Shown piece by piece: positions 10,664-18,486 of a stretch of 50,613 nucleotides of DNA. Under the pieces are notes generated by a model. The model was given only the letters and a program-made list of their open reading frames with translations. It did not search any database and was not told the origin of the DNA. Made by a program: the position numbers and the translations under genes. How positions within the stretch are numbered: position 1 is the stretch's first letter; each line of letters opens with the position of its first letter. The stretch comes from Spirochaetaceae bacterium (GTDB lineage Bacteria > Spirochaetota > Spirochaetia > DSM-2461), in the NCBI GenBank assembly GCA_029210985.1, contig JARGFR010000006.1:1-50613 (forward strand). Reading direction: 5' to 3'.

Positions 10664-11859
10664 TCCTCGGTGAGTTCCTGAATCTGCTCGATGAGATCCT
10701 TGAGTTTCTGATTTTCGGCCTCACTGCCAGCCAGTTCGGTTTCCAGAATATCTCCTCTTGTCTTTTCCATCTCCAATTGGGCCTGTATCTCCGCATTTCT
10801 GGCGGCGATTCTCGCGGCTTCTCTGCTGGATTCATCCGCCAGGTTCGCCTGATCGGCGAAAGTGCTCTTCAATTCGGCCAGCCGCCTCTCGTAGTCTTCT
10901 TTCAGGCGTTCCACAAGGGGCCGTACCTCGGGTTTCTCAGCGAGAGTTTCTTCCACCCCGAAGGGTATCAAGTCGATTTCCAGATAGGTATCGGAGTCGG
11001 CTGTCAATTCAAAGGCTTTATCTTCGAATCCCCTTCTGCGTACCCGGACGTCGATCACCGAATCCTCCGGCAGCAAGCTTCTGAATCGGCCCGTTCCGGT
11101 CTTGAGTCCGTCGATGTAAATATCCGAGTCCGGTGGATTGACAACGATTTCCACCAGTATCGGCTTCGGAGCTTCGGCAAATCCGAAGGGCATGGCCGGC
11201 AGGGGTGCCGCCGATGCCAGTCTGGCGCGATTCGTGTCGCTTAACCGTGCAACCTTTGCGGGTGGAGCATCGGGCCGCACATCGAGCTGCTGTTCCGGTC
11301 CCACGGAAACTCTGCCGCCTTCGACAGCCCCCCTGACCGCGACATTCCCTTCACCAACCAGGAGTAATGTGCCGTCGGCGGATTTCAAGATAACAAATTC
11401 GGTGCCGCGAACCTCGTATTCCGTGCCGTCCGCTTCAATGACGATGGATTCGGAATCCTCAAGCTTTTCGACTTTATAGGACAGGGATCCGGTGAGAATC
11501 TCTGTCCGAAGTTCCAGTTTCTGGTCGGCCCCGGTGAGGCGCATGAATCGAACCAATGTATCACTGCCCAATAAGGCGCTGCCCTTATCCGCAAATTGGA
11601 CCTGGGCAACAGCGCCTTCGGTAACTTTCACGACATCTCCGGGCTGCAGAATTTCCCCAGGGAAAGCCGGGATGGTTTCATCCCCGCGAATGACGTATAC
11701 CGGACCGGCGATGTGGGTGATGACGGCGGATTGCCCTTCCGGAAGTGGCGGTGCTTTTGTGACCGGATTATCCGTCAGGCTGCCGTAGAGTGTGACACCG
11801 CCCAATGTGAAAAGGATGCCGATAATTCCACCCAACACGACACGCAGTATGGGTTTCAT
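10660..11859 (-). CDS. Membrane-anchored FecR / PEGA domain protein
   Basis: A 399-residue protein. An N-terminal hydrophobic helix (LRVVLGGIIGILFTLGGVTL) would anchor it in the inner membrane with the rest outside the cytoplasm. A FecR-like beta-rich domain follows (residues about 50-200, EVRGTEFVILKSADGTLLLV). A PEGA-like repeat comes next (about 230-300, IYIDGLKTGTGRFRSL), and a coiled coil ends the protein (about 310-399). Such proteins in spirochaetes are thought to be envelope-associated; no specific function is known to me. I chose ATG 11859 over the track start 11892 because GGTGG sits a suitable distance upstream and the start then falls 4 bases after the upstream stop. Confidence 0.82.
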   Translation of the reverse strand: MKPILRVVLGGIIGILFTLGGVTLYGSLTDNPVTKAPPLPEGQSAVITHIAGPVYVIRGDETIPAFPGEILQPGDVVKVTEGAVAQVQFADKGSALLGSDTLVRFMRLTGADQKLELRTEILTGSLSYKVEKLEDSESIVIEADGTEYEVRGTEFVILKSADGTLLLVGEGNVAVRGAVEGGRVSVGPEQQLDVRPDAPPAKVARLSDTNRARLASAAPLPAMPFGFAEAPKPILVEIVVNPPDSDIYIDGLKTGTGRFRSLLPEDSVIDVRVRRRGFEDKAFELTADSDTYLEIDLIPFGVEETLAEKPEVRPLVERLKEDYERRLAELKSTFADQANLADESSREAARIAARNAEIQAQLEMEKTRGDILETELAGSEAENQKLKDLIEQIQELTED

Positions 11860-11863
11860 CGTT

Positions 11864-12190
11864 TCAGCCACCATGAGATTTGAGTCGTTCAAGGATGAAT
11901 GAGCGCAGATTGGCGTCCATTTCCTTCGATCCCTGTTCCATCAATGCCAAGAGCCGGTTTTTGTTATATGGACCATCGGACATCAGCAATGATTTGCTCT
12001 CCCCAGTCGATGTTCTCACTCGCTTCCAGGTGATGGTTCGGGTGCCGGCGAGTTTGTCGTAGCAGATCTGGAATCCTTCGAGTTTTCGATCTAGGTCATA
12101 CCAGAGAATCAACTCCAAATCCTCGTCAACAAACCATCTGCGGAACGGTTCACCCTCAATCTGTCGAACTTTTTTCAATTCACGAAGCAT
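11864..12190 (-). CDS. Small uncharacterised protein, probable operon partner of FecR gene
   Basis: A 108-residue soluble protein with many charged residues. I do not recognise it. Mixed beta then helix is likely (LELILWYDLDRKLEGFQICY, then a helix ending in FILERLKSHGG). The gene is 4 bases upstream of the FecR-type gene on the same strand. Its ATG has no SD, and a good promoter ends about 12 bases before it, so the mRNA may be leaderless or nearly so. Confidence 0.75.
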   Translation of the reverse strand: MLRELKKVRQIEGEPFRRWFVDEDLELILWYDLDRKLEGFQICYDKLAGTRTITWKRVRTSTGESKSLLMSDGPYNKNRLLALMEQGSKEMDANLRSFILERLKSHGG

Positions 12191-12201
12191 CGTTTTGACA
12201 T

Positions 12202-12229
12202 TCTATACCTCATGGGAGGACGTTTCCAA
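12202..12229 (-). promoter_or_regulatory. Promoter of the 108-aa/FecR unit (TTGGAA-N16-TATAGA)
   Basis: On the minus strand TTGGAA is followed after 16 bases by TATAGAAT. The expected transcription start is at about 12194-12196, only a few bases before the ATG at 12190. Confidence 0.6.
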
Positions 12230-12240
12230 GAATGCGCAGG

Positions 12241-12275
12241 AAAAAGGAAGGGCCGCCCTTTTCGAGCGGCCCTTC
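12241..12275 (-). terminator. Strong stem-loop terminator downstream of rfuABCD
   Basis: On the minus strand a perfect 10-bp stem GAAGGGCCGC / GCGGCCCTTC with a 9-base loop is followed by CCTTTTTCC. It lies 154 bases after the rfuD stop. An upstream GGCCCTT (plus 12287-12293) can pair with the same AAGGGCC arm, so an alternative antiterminator fold is possible. Confidence 0.75.
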
Positions 12276-12428
12276 AGGACCCCCCCAAGGGCCCGTCATG
12301 CGGAGACTAGCTCAACGCGAATTCGAGGATATCCCCGACAGGTTAGACATGCAAGGGTGAATTGAAGGATATTTTACAAAGAACTCATAATTCGGTGTCA
12401 CGACCGGTGTTATAATGTCGATTTGACC
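12276..12428 (-). other. Structured non-coding stretch, possible small RNA or 3' leader
   Basis: This holds no plausible ORF. On the minus strand it contains TTATAAC just after rfuD, palindromes GGATATCC and CGAATTCG, a G7 run, and the antiterminator arm described for the adjacent terminator. It may be the 3' UTR of rfuD or an independent small RNA ending at the terminator. It does not match the 6S, tmRNA, SRP or RNase P RNA motifs that I checked by eye. Confidence 0.35.
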
Positions 12429-13262
12429 TCAGGATTTTCGCTTGCCGCGATGAATGGTGGCAAGAGTCAATGCGGTGACGGCGACAATGTAAGGCAGGGC
12501 GAGAATCAGTGTACCGGAAACGCCTTCTATCCCCTGTGCTCTTCCTGATATAATTTCTATCAGGGAAAATAAATAGGACGCTACTATTATACCGATGGGA
12601 CTTCGGAAACCCAGCCAGATAACCACCAGCGCAATCCATCCCCGCCCCGAGCTCATTCCAGGGACAAATGCGTCGATTCTCATCACAAGAATCATACCGG
12701 CCAAGGCGGCTGAAACGGATGAAATCAGCAGTGCAGTCAACTGTGTTCTCTGAGGCGGTATACCGCGTTCACTGAGGAAAATCGGGGTGGATCCGGCGGT
12801 CTTGATTCGCCGTCCGAATTCGGTTCTGTTCATCATCAGCAAGGCGCCGAAACTCAAAGGAATCATGGCCATGGCGAAGATGAGCATTCCCGAGGCCGGA
12901 AAGCGGGATATCTCATCGACGCCGAATCTTATGGTGCCCTTATGTCCCCATACGGACTGGGAAATCAGGCCGGCAAGGGAGGGTGCGAGGAGGTTGATGC
13001 CCAAACCGGCGATGAAGAGGTTCGCTCCGAGGCCGAGGTGCATGCCGGCCAGCAGCCCGCCGAAAAGGAGTCCGGATAAAAGGGCGGCCAAAGCGGCGAG
13101 AATAGGTGATCCTCCGGAGGTGAGCACCCATGCCGCACTGAAAGCCCCGGCGGTGATGCAGCCTTCCAAAGAAATGTTGAGCACACCGGCCCGCTCGGAA
13201 ATCAATCCGCCCAAGGCAGCCAGTATCAACGGCACTGAGGCCATGGCGACGGCTTCGATCAT
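12429..13262 (-). CDS. rfuD: Riboflavin ABC importer, permease (RfuD type)
   Basis: A 277-residue hydrophobic permease of the branched-chain/sugar ABC superfamily. It has the family segment GGLISERAGVLNISLEGCIT near the N-terminus and about eight membrane helices. With RfuC it forms the membrane channel of the importer. I trimmed the track start (13391) to ATG 13262: the extra 43 residues are not permease-like, and this ATG overlaps the rfuC stop in ATGA. The substrate assignment rests on the FMN riboswitch ahead of the operon and on the RfuABCD system known from Treponema; sequence alone would allow a nucleoside transporter. Confidence 0.88.
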   Translation of the reverse strand: MIEAVAMASVPLILAALGGLISERAGVLNISLEGCITAGAFSAAWVLTSGGSPILAALAALLSGLLFGGLLAGMHLGLGANLFIAGLGINLLAPSLAGLISQSVWGHKGTIRFGVDEISRFPASGMLIFAMAMIPLSFGALLMMNRTEFGRRIKTAGSTPIFLSERGIPPQRTQLTALLISSVSAALAGMILVMRIDAFVPGMSSGRGWIALVVIWLGFRSPIGIIVASYLFSLIEIISGRAQGIEGVSGTLILALPYIVAVTALTLATIHRGKRKS

Positions 13263-14272
13263 GCCGACCTCCCACGACCGGTGAGCAGCCGCGTTGTCAC
13301 AAATAGAAATATGACGGCCTGGACAATGCCGCTCAAGGCGAAAGAAAACCCCGTATGCATCATCGCCGCCCGAGTACCGTGGATGAGCCATGCATAGGCC
13401 AATGCCGCAGGAACGATCAATTCAGGCCGGCTTCCGGCAATCAGAGCCACAGCCAGACCGTCCCAGCCCAAGCCTGATGTGAAGCCCTGAACAGCCTGTC
13501 CGCTGTCCAGGAGGGCCGCGGTGCCCGCCAAACCATACAAACCTCCGGAGGCCGCCATGGATGCCACCGCAATCCGACCTGTGCGAATTCCGCCGTATCG
13601 GGCGAAAACCTCGTTGGCGCCCTTAAGCCGCCATTCGTAGCCTTTGTGGGTCGATCTCAAAAAGACCGTAGCTCCGGACGCCGCGGCAATAGCCCAAACC
13701 ACTGGTACTCCCAACCGAGACGGCGGCCACCACGCGGCGATTCGGTATGCGCCGGGCAGGGGAGGTGCGGCGATCAGATAACTTCCGACATCTTTCATCG
13801 GTCCCCCCAGGAGAACCTGCCCCACCGGAAGAACGGCGGCTGAAATCAGGAATGTACTGATGAGTTCATCAACTCCCCATCGTGCGCGAAGGCCTCCGGA
13901 GACGGCTCCGAGAGCGGCTCCCGCAGTTATGCCCACCAGGACCGCGATGAACGGTGCGATATGACGGGGCAGAGACGGAAACGCCAGGGCCAGAGCCGCG
14001 GCGGTGATTCCTCCGAAGAGAGCCTGACCTTCTCCTCCCAAGTTGAATGAGCCGGCACGGAACGCCAGGGCTGCGGCCAGGCCGGCGATGGTGAGTTTGG
14101 CCGCCGACTCCAGGACATTGCCGAATGCCAGGCTGCTCATTGCCGGTCCTGCGGCCAGGTAAGCTATCGCCCTGCCGGGTTCGTCGCTGAGAAGTGCCGT
14201 GACGGCGGCCGTCACCGCCAAAGCCGCGGCCAGGGCGATGGAAGGCGAAGTCAGTGGATTCAATCTCTTCAT
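13259..14272 (-). CDS. rfuC: Riboflavin ABC importer, permease (RfuC type)
   Basis: A 337-residue permease paralogous to RfuD. It has the typical motif AFRAGSFNLGGEGQALFGG after two N-terminal helices and about nine to ten membrane segments. The start overlaps the rfuB stop (ATGA) and its own stop overlaps the rfuD start, so expression of the ATPase and both permeases is coupled. The pairing of two dissimilar permeases with a double ATPase and a BMP-type lipoprotein is the standard layout of this transporter family. Confidence 0.88.
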   Translation of the reverse strand: MKRLNPLTSPSIALAAALAVTAAVTALLSDEPGRAIAYLAAGPAMSSLAFGNVLESAAKLTIAGLAAALAFRAGSFNLGGEGQALFGGITAAALALAFPSLPRHIAPFIAVLVGITAGAALGAVSGGLRARWGVDELISTFLISAAVLPVGQVLLGGPMKDVGSYLIAAPPLPGAYRIAAWWPPSRLGVPVVWAIAAASGATVFLRSTHKGYEWRLKGANEVFARYGGIRTGRIAVASMAASGGLYGLAGTAALLDSGQAVQGFTSGLGWDGLAVALIAGSRPELIVPAALAYAWLIHGTRAAMMHTGFSFALSGIVQAVIFLFVTTRLLTGRGRSA

Positions 14273-15804
14273 ACCGTCTCCAGATTATCGGCGATGAGCC
14301 GCATCGCGGCTTCTCTATCCCAGGATGAAGTGTTCAATATTTCCGAAAGTCGGCCGCCGGAGAGAACAGCCATACGATCCGAGAGTTCCATTGCTTCATC
14401 AAGGTCGGAAGCCAGCAGGAGAATGGCGGCACCCTTTCCGGCAGCGGATCTTAATTGACCATGGATGCGTTGACGACTCTTCTCGTCCAGCCCCCAGGTG
14501 GGGTCGGCGACAACAATCAAACGGGCGTCCTGGGTGAGTTCACGCTGGAGTATCACTTTCTGGATATTTCCGCCTGAGAGCTCGTTGAGCGTCTGCCCGG
14601 TCTTTCCCTCAATGTCCCCTTCACGCCGCCGATTTTCAGTCCAGCGATGGATCGTGGACGGCGGCAGCAGACCTCGCCGGGTCAGTCTTCTGGATTCCAG
14701 CAGTATGAGGTTCTCGGCAAGGGTGGATTCCAGGCTCGCGCCTCTCCCCGTCTTATCCGAGGGCACGTATCGCAGTCCCTTTTCACGCATGGTAATCGGG
14801 TCGGAGGAAACCAATCGACCGTCCAGCATCATACGCCCCGAGTCGGGTTTGACATTTCCCGAAACAACATCCTCCAAAACCCCGAGACCCTCTTCCTTGA
14901 GACCCGTGATTCCAAGTATCTCCCCGGAATTCAAATCAAATGTCATCTCGGATAGGACTTTCCGACCGGAGTCTTCCAGTTCGACCCCGGCCAGAGAAAG
15001 GCGCGGCGGTTCGATGGATTGATTTATTCTTTGGATGCCGGAATCCGATTCCGTTGTGTCCCTGTGATGTTCGTAAGGATTCCAGTCACCGAATATCTCT
15101 GTGGAGATTGTTTCCAGTTCAACAGAATCGATTTCATGTGTACCGACGACGAAACCCTGACGCATCACGGTGACGGTGTCGGCGATACGAAAAACATCTC
15201 TCAGCCGATGAGTAATCAGCAAGACGGTGTGCCCTGATGTTTTGAGCGTTTTAAGCAGATTGAAGAACTCATCGGCCCGTCCTTCCTCCCAAGCCGATGC
15301 CGGTTCATCCAGAATGAGTATGGAGGGTTTAAACATCAGGGCTGCGGTCAGTTCCGCCCGCTGTCTGCCGGCGGCATCCATACCGGCCGCCCGGGCATGG
15401 GGATCGACTCCGCTCAGACCCCACTGTTCGGCAGTCCTTTGAAAGAGATTGACGGCTTCAATGCGGCGGCGTGGTCTCTCGGAGCGTCCGAGGACGGCGG
15501 CTTCCCAAGCCGTCAGGTTCGGCGGCCAGACGCTGCGCTGCCTGACCAGGCCGACTCCCGGCAGAAATCCCGGATTTCGTTTTGCCAGATTGAAATCCCC
15601 GAATCCCGTCAGAAGCCGGCCTGAATCCGGTCGGAGCACTCCAGCCAGAATATGACCCAGAGTTGTTTTGCCGGCACCATTCTCTCCCACCAGGGCATGA
15701 ACGGAACCGGGCATGAGACGAAGGGAGGCGTTCCGGCATACCTGAACGCCTGTTGTCGGCCATGTATGGCCGACACCCTTCAAAATCGCCGAAGCATCAG
15801 CCAT
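14269..15804 (-). CDS. rfuB: Riboflavin ABC importer, double ATPase (RfuB type)
   Basis: A 511-residue cytoplasmic ATPase with two ABC domains. Domain 1 has Walker A GENGAGKTT, Walker B ILILDEPAS and a switch His in LLITHRL, but its signature is degenerate (AAGRQRAEL instead of LSxGxxQR). Domain 2 has the signature LSGGNIQKVI, but its Walker A lacks the GKT (GLKEEGLGVLE), as is usual for the second half of sugar/nucleoside-type ATPases. I start at ATG 15804, with AGGAC upstream, rather than the TTG at 15807. It overlaps the last codons of rfuA by 8 bases. Confidence 0.9.
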   Translation of the reverse strand: MADASAILKGVGHTWPTTGVQVCRNASLRLMPGSVHALVGENGAGKTTLGHILAGVLRPDSGRLLTGFGDFNLAKRNPGFLPGVGLVRQRSVWPPNLTAWEAAVLGRSERPRRRIEAVNLFQRTAEQWGLSGVDPHARAAGMDAAGRQRAELTAALMFKPSILILDEPASAWEEGRADEFFNLLKTLKTSGHTVLLITHRLRDVFRIADTVTVMRQGFVVGTHEIDSVELETISTEIFGDWNPYEHHRDTTESDSGIQRINQSIEPPRLSLAGVELEDSGRKVLSEMTFDLNSGEILGITGLKEEGLGVLEDVVSGNVKPDSGRMMLDGRLVSSDPITMREKGLRYVPSDKTGRGASLESTLAENLILLESRRLTRRGLLPPSTIHRWTENRRREGDIEGKTGQTLNELSGGNIQKVILQRELTQDARLIVVADPTWGLDEKSRQRIHGQLRSAAGKGAAILLLASDLDEAMELSDRMAVLSGGRLSEILNTSSWDREAAMRLIADNLETV

Positions 15805-16819
15805 CAAGAGTCCTGAGGCTCAGGTTTCCGGATTTCATACGTTCCAACACCTCGGCCATCTGGTCTGCGATCGACTCGGGAACATGCTTCCGGAAGTCCT
15901 TTCCGTCCATGGGAAAATCGACATACCCCTCGACAATACCCAGCCGATTGGACTGTCCCATCTCCATATCTCCGTTAATCCATTGTTCCACCGCTTCGGC
16001 GGCGGCTCTGTCCTGGTGTATCACAGCACTGGCCAGAACCGTTCCGGGGGCGAATCCGGTTCCGTCCGAATCGAACCATAGGACATAGGTGCCGTTCTCT
16101 TTAGCCGCCGCGATGACGCCTTGATTTGCTCCACCGGCTATGGTGAGTATCACATCCACTCCGTCCTGATACAAACCGGAAGCCAGTTCGCGTGCCTTTT
16201 CGGCATCGTACCAGTTTCCGAGAATCCGGACTTCCATTTTGATGTCGGGATTCACCGTGTGCATGCCGATTTCGTATCCGGGCAGAATCTCCCGATTCAT
16301 CTGGGGATATTCCTGCCCGATGATCATACCGACTTTGAGCTGATCATTGGCCCCTTCCAAATCCTCCGACTCGGTCACCAGGGCGGCGAAATAACCGATC
16401 AGGAAAGCTTGCTCCCGGTGGTCGTAAACCAGGTCGCTGACACCATTGCCGGTGAGTCCTGATCCGTCCAGAACCAGAAATTCCTGATCCGGATAGCTCT
16501 CGGCGGCCTTTACCGCGATTTCGGACATCGCCGGGTTCGATGTGACAATGAGGCCGTACCGGCCTTCAGAGGCGAGCACCATCAGTTGGTTTTCCCAGGA
16601 AGCCTGGTCGAAGCCGCCTTCAACCGTCTTGACTTCGATTTCGGCCTTTTCAGCGGAGACACGGACCCCTTGGTCCATCATCTCGTAAGTGGGACTGCCT
16701 TCCAGAACACCGGGCACAAATACCGCTATCGATTGAGTCGCGTTTCCATCGCGATCACCGCATGACGCAGCCAACACCGTGATGACGATGGCTGTCAAAA
16801 AAAGAAATCTGTTACGCAT
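15797..16819 (-). CDS. rfuA: BMP-family lipoprotein, riboflavin-binding (RfuA type)
   Basis: A 340-residue substrate-binding lipoprotein. Residues 1-21 are a lipoprotein signal (RNRFLFLTAIVITVLAASC), with the lipobox Cys followed by GDRDG. The rest is the Bmp/PnrA periplasmic-binding fold (IAVFVPGVLEGSPTYEM, LASEGRYGLIVTSNPAM, VDVILTIAGGANQGV). The T. pallidum member TP0298 (RfuA) binds riboflavin; I infer the same ligand from the FMN riboswitch. The track start at 16900 lies inside the riboswitch region. ATG 16819 has a GGGAG SD that is covered by a hairpin. Confidence 0.9.
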   Translation of the reverse strand: MRNRFLFLTAIVITVLAASCGDRDGNATQSIAVFVPGVLEGSPTYEMMDQGVRVSAEKAEIEVKTVEGGFDQASWENQLMVLASEGRYGLIVTSNPAMSEIAVKAAESYPDQEFLVLDGSGLTGNGVSDLVYDHREQAFLIGYFAALVTESEDLEGANDQLKVGMIIGQEYPQMNREILPGYEIGMHTVNPDIKMEVRILGNWYDAEKARELASGLYQDGVDVILTIAGGANQGVIAAAKENGTYVLWFDSDGTGFAPGTVLASAVIHQDRAAAEAVEQWINGDMEMGQSNRLGIVEGYVDFPMDGKDFRKHVPESIADQMAEVLERMKSGNLSLRTLDG

Positions 16820-16826
16820 GTCTCTT

Positions 16827-16852
16827 CTCCCATCAGGTATATCCCATGGGAG
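16827..16852 (-). promoter_or_regulatory. SD-sequestering hairpin of the rfuA leader
   Basis: On the minus strand CTCCCAT pairs perfectly with ATGGGAG across a 12-base loop. The second arm is the rfuA SD, 8 bases from the ATG. The CCCTC at the base of the first arm could pair with GAGGG in the 3' strand of riboswitch P1, giving an antisequestor when FMN is absent. This predicts translational control (inference). Confidence 0.7.
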
Positions 16853-16903
16853 GGAAAAACGGAAAAGGACGGACCACGGGTATATTATCCGTGTTTCCAT
16901 GCC

Positions 16904-17059
16904 CTCTCTCCTATCCAGACTTACACTGTCGGTTCCGGAATTTCACCGTATCCCCCGCGTCTGAAGCTCTGACCCGACCTGCAGAACAGGGCGTTTCGGC
17001 TCGACTCGGATTGCGGACTGTCACCGCCGGTCGGGATCGAAATCCCTCCCTCGAGAAAG
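16904..17059 (-). promoter_or_regulatory. FMN riboswitch (RFN element)
   Basis: The minus strand holds the conserved RFN blocks in order: GACCGGCGGTGACAGTCCGC, a variable arm, GGTGAAATTCCGGAACCGAC, then AGTCTGGATAGGAGAGAG. P1 is formed by CTTTCTC (17059-17053) with GAGAGAG (16910-16904), one G-U pair. It should fold on FMN binding and turn down the riboflavin importer. Confidence 0.93.
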
Positions 17060-17068
17060 CGTCGGTTA

Positions 17069-17097
17069 AAGATAAGACGATCAACCCAAACCGTCAA
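17069..17097 (-). promoter_or_regulatory. Promoter of the rfu operon (TTGACG-N17-TATCTT)
   Basis: On the minus strand TTGACG is followed after 17 bases by TATCTT. The predicted start at about 17062 is immediately before P1 of the riboswitch, which supports both calls. Confidence 0.8.
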
Positions 17098-17137
17098 GGT
17101 GTGTCGGATGGGGGCACTCATATGAATGTCGAGATGA

Positions 17138-17167
17138 TTGACCTGGAGCCTGATGAAATCGTATAGT
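17138..17167 (+). promoter_or_regulatory. Promoter of prs-FGGY kinase unit (TTGACC-N18-TATAGT)
   Basis: A good sigma70-type pair lies 33 bases before the prs start. The remainder of the 380-bp divergent gap (16820-17199) is the rfu leader and promoter. Confidence 0.65.
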
Positions 17168-17199
17168 CACATCATTAAATACTGGAGCGACGATACTGC

Positions 17200-18486
17200 A
17201 TGAGTTTTGCCAAGCCCACCTCTTTGGGGGTGATAGCCTGCCCCGGCGGAGAAACTTTCGCCGAAGAAATCGTCGCTCATCTAAAAACCATATATCAGCG
17301 CCGTTTTGAGAAAAAGGCGCAGTTCATTTCCAAGTTATACGATTTACCGCAAGACGAGACTTTCCGTCAGCTCAATATGTCCGACGATCTGTTGAGTCAT
17401 CGGGTGACCGCCGTCGGCGGTTCGGAGAAATATCGCTTTCCGTCTTTTAAGATTCCTACCAAATTTACCCGCTTTGCCAATGGTGAAATCAAGACCGAGC
17501 TTCTCAGAACGGTCCGGGGCATGGATCTTTTTATTGTTCAGGATGTCGCAAACGAAACTCCGGTCAGGCTTGGCGATGAGATTCGAGAGCTGTCGGTTAA
17601 TGATCATTTGATGACGCTGTTGACCGCCGTAGACGCCGCCCATCAGGCGGGAGCCCGTCGTGTCTCTTTGGTTCTGCCGTCTTATCCCTACAGTCGTCAG
17701 CACAAGAAAAAAGGTCGGGAAGGACTGACGGCGTCGATGCTGGGACGCATGCTGGAAAATATGGATGTGGCCCGGATTATCACCTTGGACATTCATTCCC
17801 GGGAAATCGAACACACATTTAAAACCCTGAGTCTGGAAAACCTTCATGCATCCTATCAGATACTTCGAACCGCCAGTTCCTTTATTAATTTGGTAAATGA
17901 GGACCTTGTGGTTGTTTCTCCCGATACCGGCGCCATCGACAGAAACAAGTTTTATGCCGACAGCCTGAAGAAGCCTCTTGCCCTGTTATATAAGGAAAGA
18001 GACTATGCCAGAACCTCACGCAGTGCCTATGAATCCAACATCATCAATGCCAGGCTGCTCGGGGATGTTGAGGGTAAAACGGTCTTTATGGCGGATGACA
18101 TGCTGGGCACGGGCGGTACGTTGATAAAAGCGATGAAGCTCATTCGGGAAATGGGAGCCAGGAAGATTATCTGCAGCGTTTCGCTTCCTCTATTCTCGGG
18201 TGATGCCGGAAAGCATTTTGACGAAGCATATGAGGACGGATGGTTCGACTACGTCATCGGCACAAATGCCGTCTGTCTTCCTGATGAAATTCTCTCTCGG
18301 CCGTGGTATCGCTCGGCCAATGTCTCCAATCTTTTTGCCAGAGCCATCAGCCGGGTGCACCATAACCGTTCGGTTTCCCCGCTCCTGGATAACAGCAAAA
18401 TGATCCAGCGTATGCTCAGCAAACAGTCACGGCAAAGAGATCCGGATCTGTTCTCCAACGATTCCGGGGGAATCCCGACAAGATGA
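17200..18486 (+). CDS. prs: Ribose-phosphate diphosphokinase (PRPP synthetase), long form
   Basis: This enzyme makes PRPP from ribose 5-phosphate and ATP for nucleotide, NAD, His and Trp synthesis. Recognisable motifs are FTRFANGEIKTEL, the catalytic-loop-like LPSYPYSRQHKK, IITLDIHSREIEHTF and the PRPP-binding loop VFMADDMLGTGGTLI (about 294-308). At 428 residues it is about 110 longer than the usual 310-320. The extra length is an N-terminal segment containing a second unusual stretch (YDLPQDETFRQLNMSDDLLS) plus a C-terminal tail. Its function is probably as named, but substrate and allosteric properties may differ. The SD GGAG lies 12 bases upstream. The stop overlaps the FGGY kinase start. 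Confidence 0.9.
   Translation: MSFAKPTSLGVIACPGGETFAEEIVAHLKTIYQRRFEKKAQFISKLYDLPQDETFRQLNMSDDLLSHRVTAVGGSEKYRFPSFKIPTKFTRFANGEIKTELLRTVRGMDLFIVQDVANETPVRLGDEIRELSVNDHLMTLLTAVDAAHQAGARRVSLVLPSYPYSRQHKKKGREGLTASMLGRMLENMDVARIITLDIHSREIEHTFKTLSLENLHASYQILRTASSFINLVNEDLVVVSPDTGAIDRNKFYADSLKKPLALLYKERDYARTSRSAYESNIINARLLGDVEGKTVFMADDMLGTGGTLIKAMKLIREMGARKIICSVSLPLFSGDAGKHFDEAYEDGWFDYVIGTNAVCLPDEILSRPWYRSANVSNLFARAISRVHHNRSVSPLLDNSKMIQRMLSKQSRQRDPDLFSNDSGGIPTR

Noticed and set aside
12240-12428. Possibility that the region is tmRNA, SRP RNA, 6S RNA or RNase P RNA
   Set aside because: None of the conserved motifs of these RNAs (such as GGUCCGGAAGG for SRP or GAGGAAAGUCC for RNase P) is present on either strand.
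16846-17166. 106-residue plus-strand ORF upstream of prs
   Set aside because: It runs through the FMN riboswitch and both promoters; the text is not protein-like.
17122-17166. 14-codon ORF (MNVEMIDLEPDEIV) just before prs, possible leader peptide
   Set aside because: It overlaps the -35 and -10 of the prs promoter and would not be in the prs transcript.
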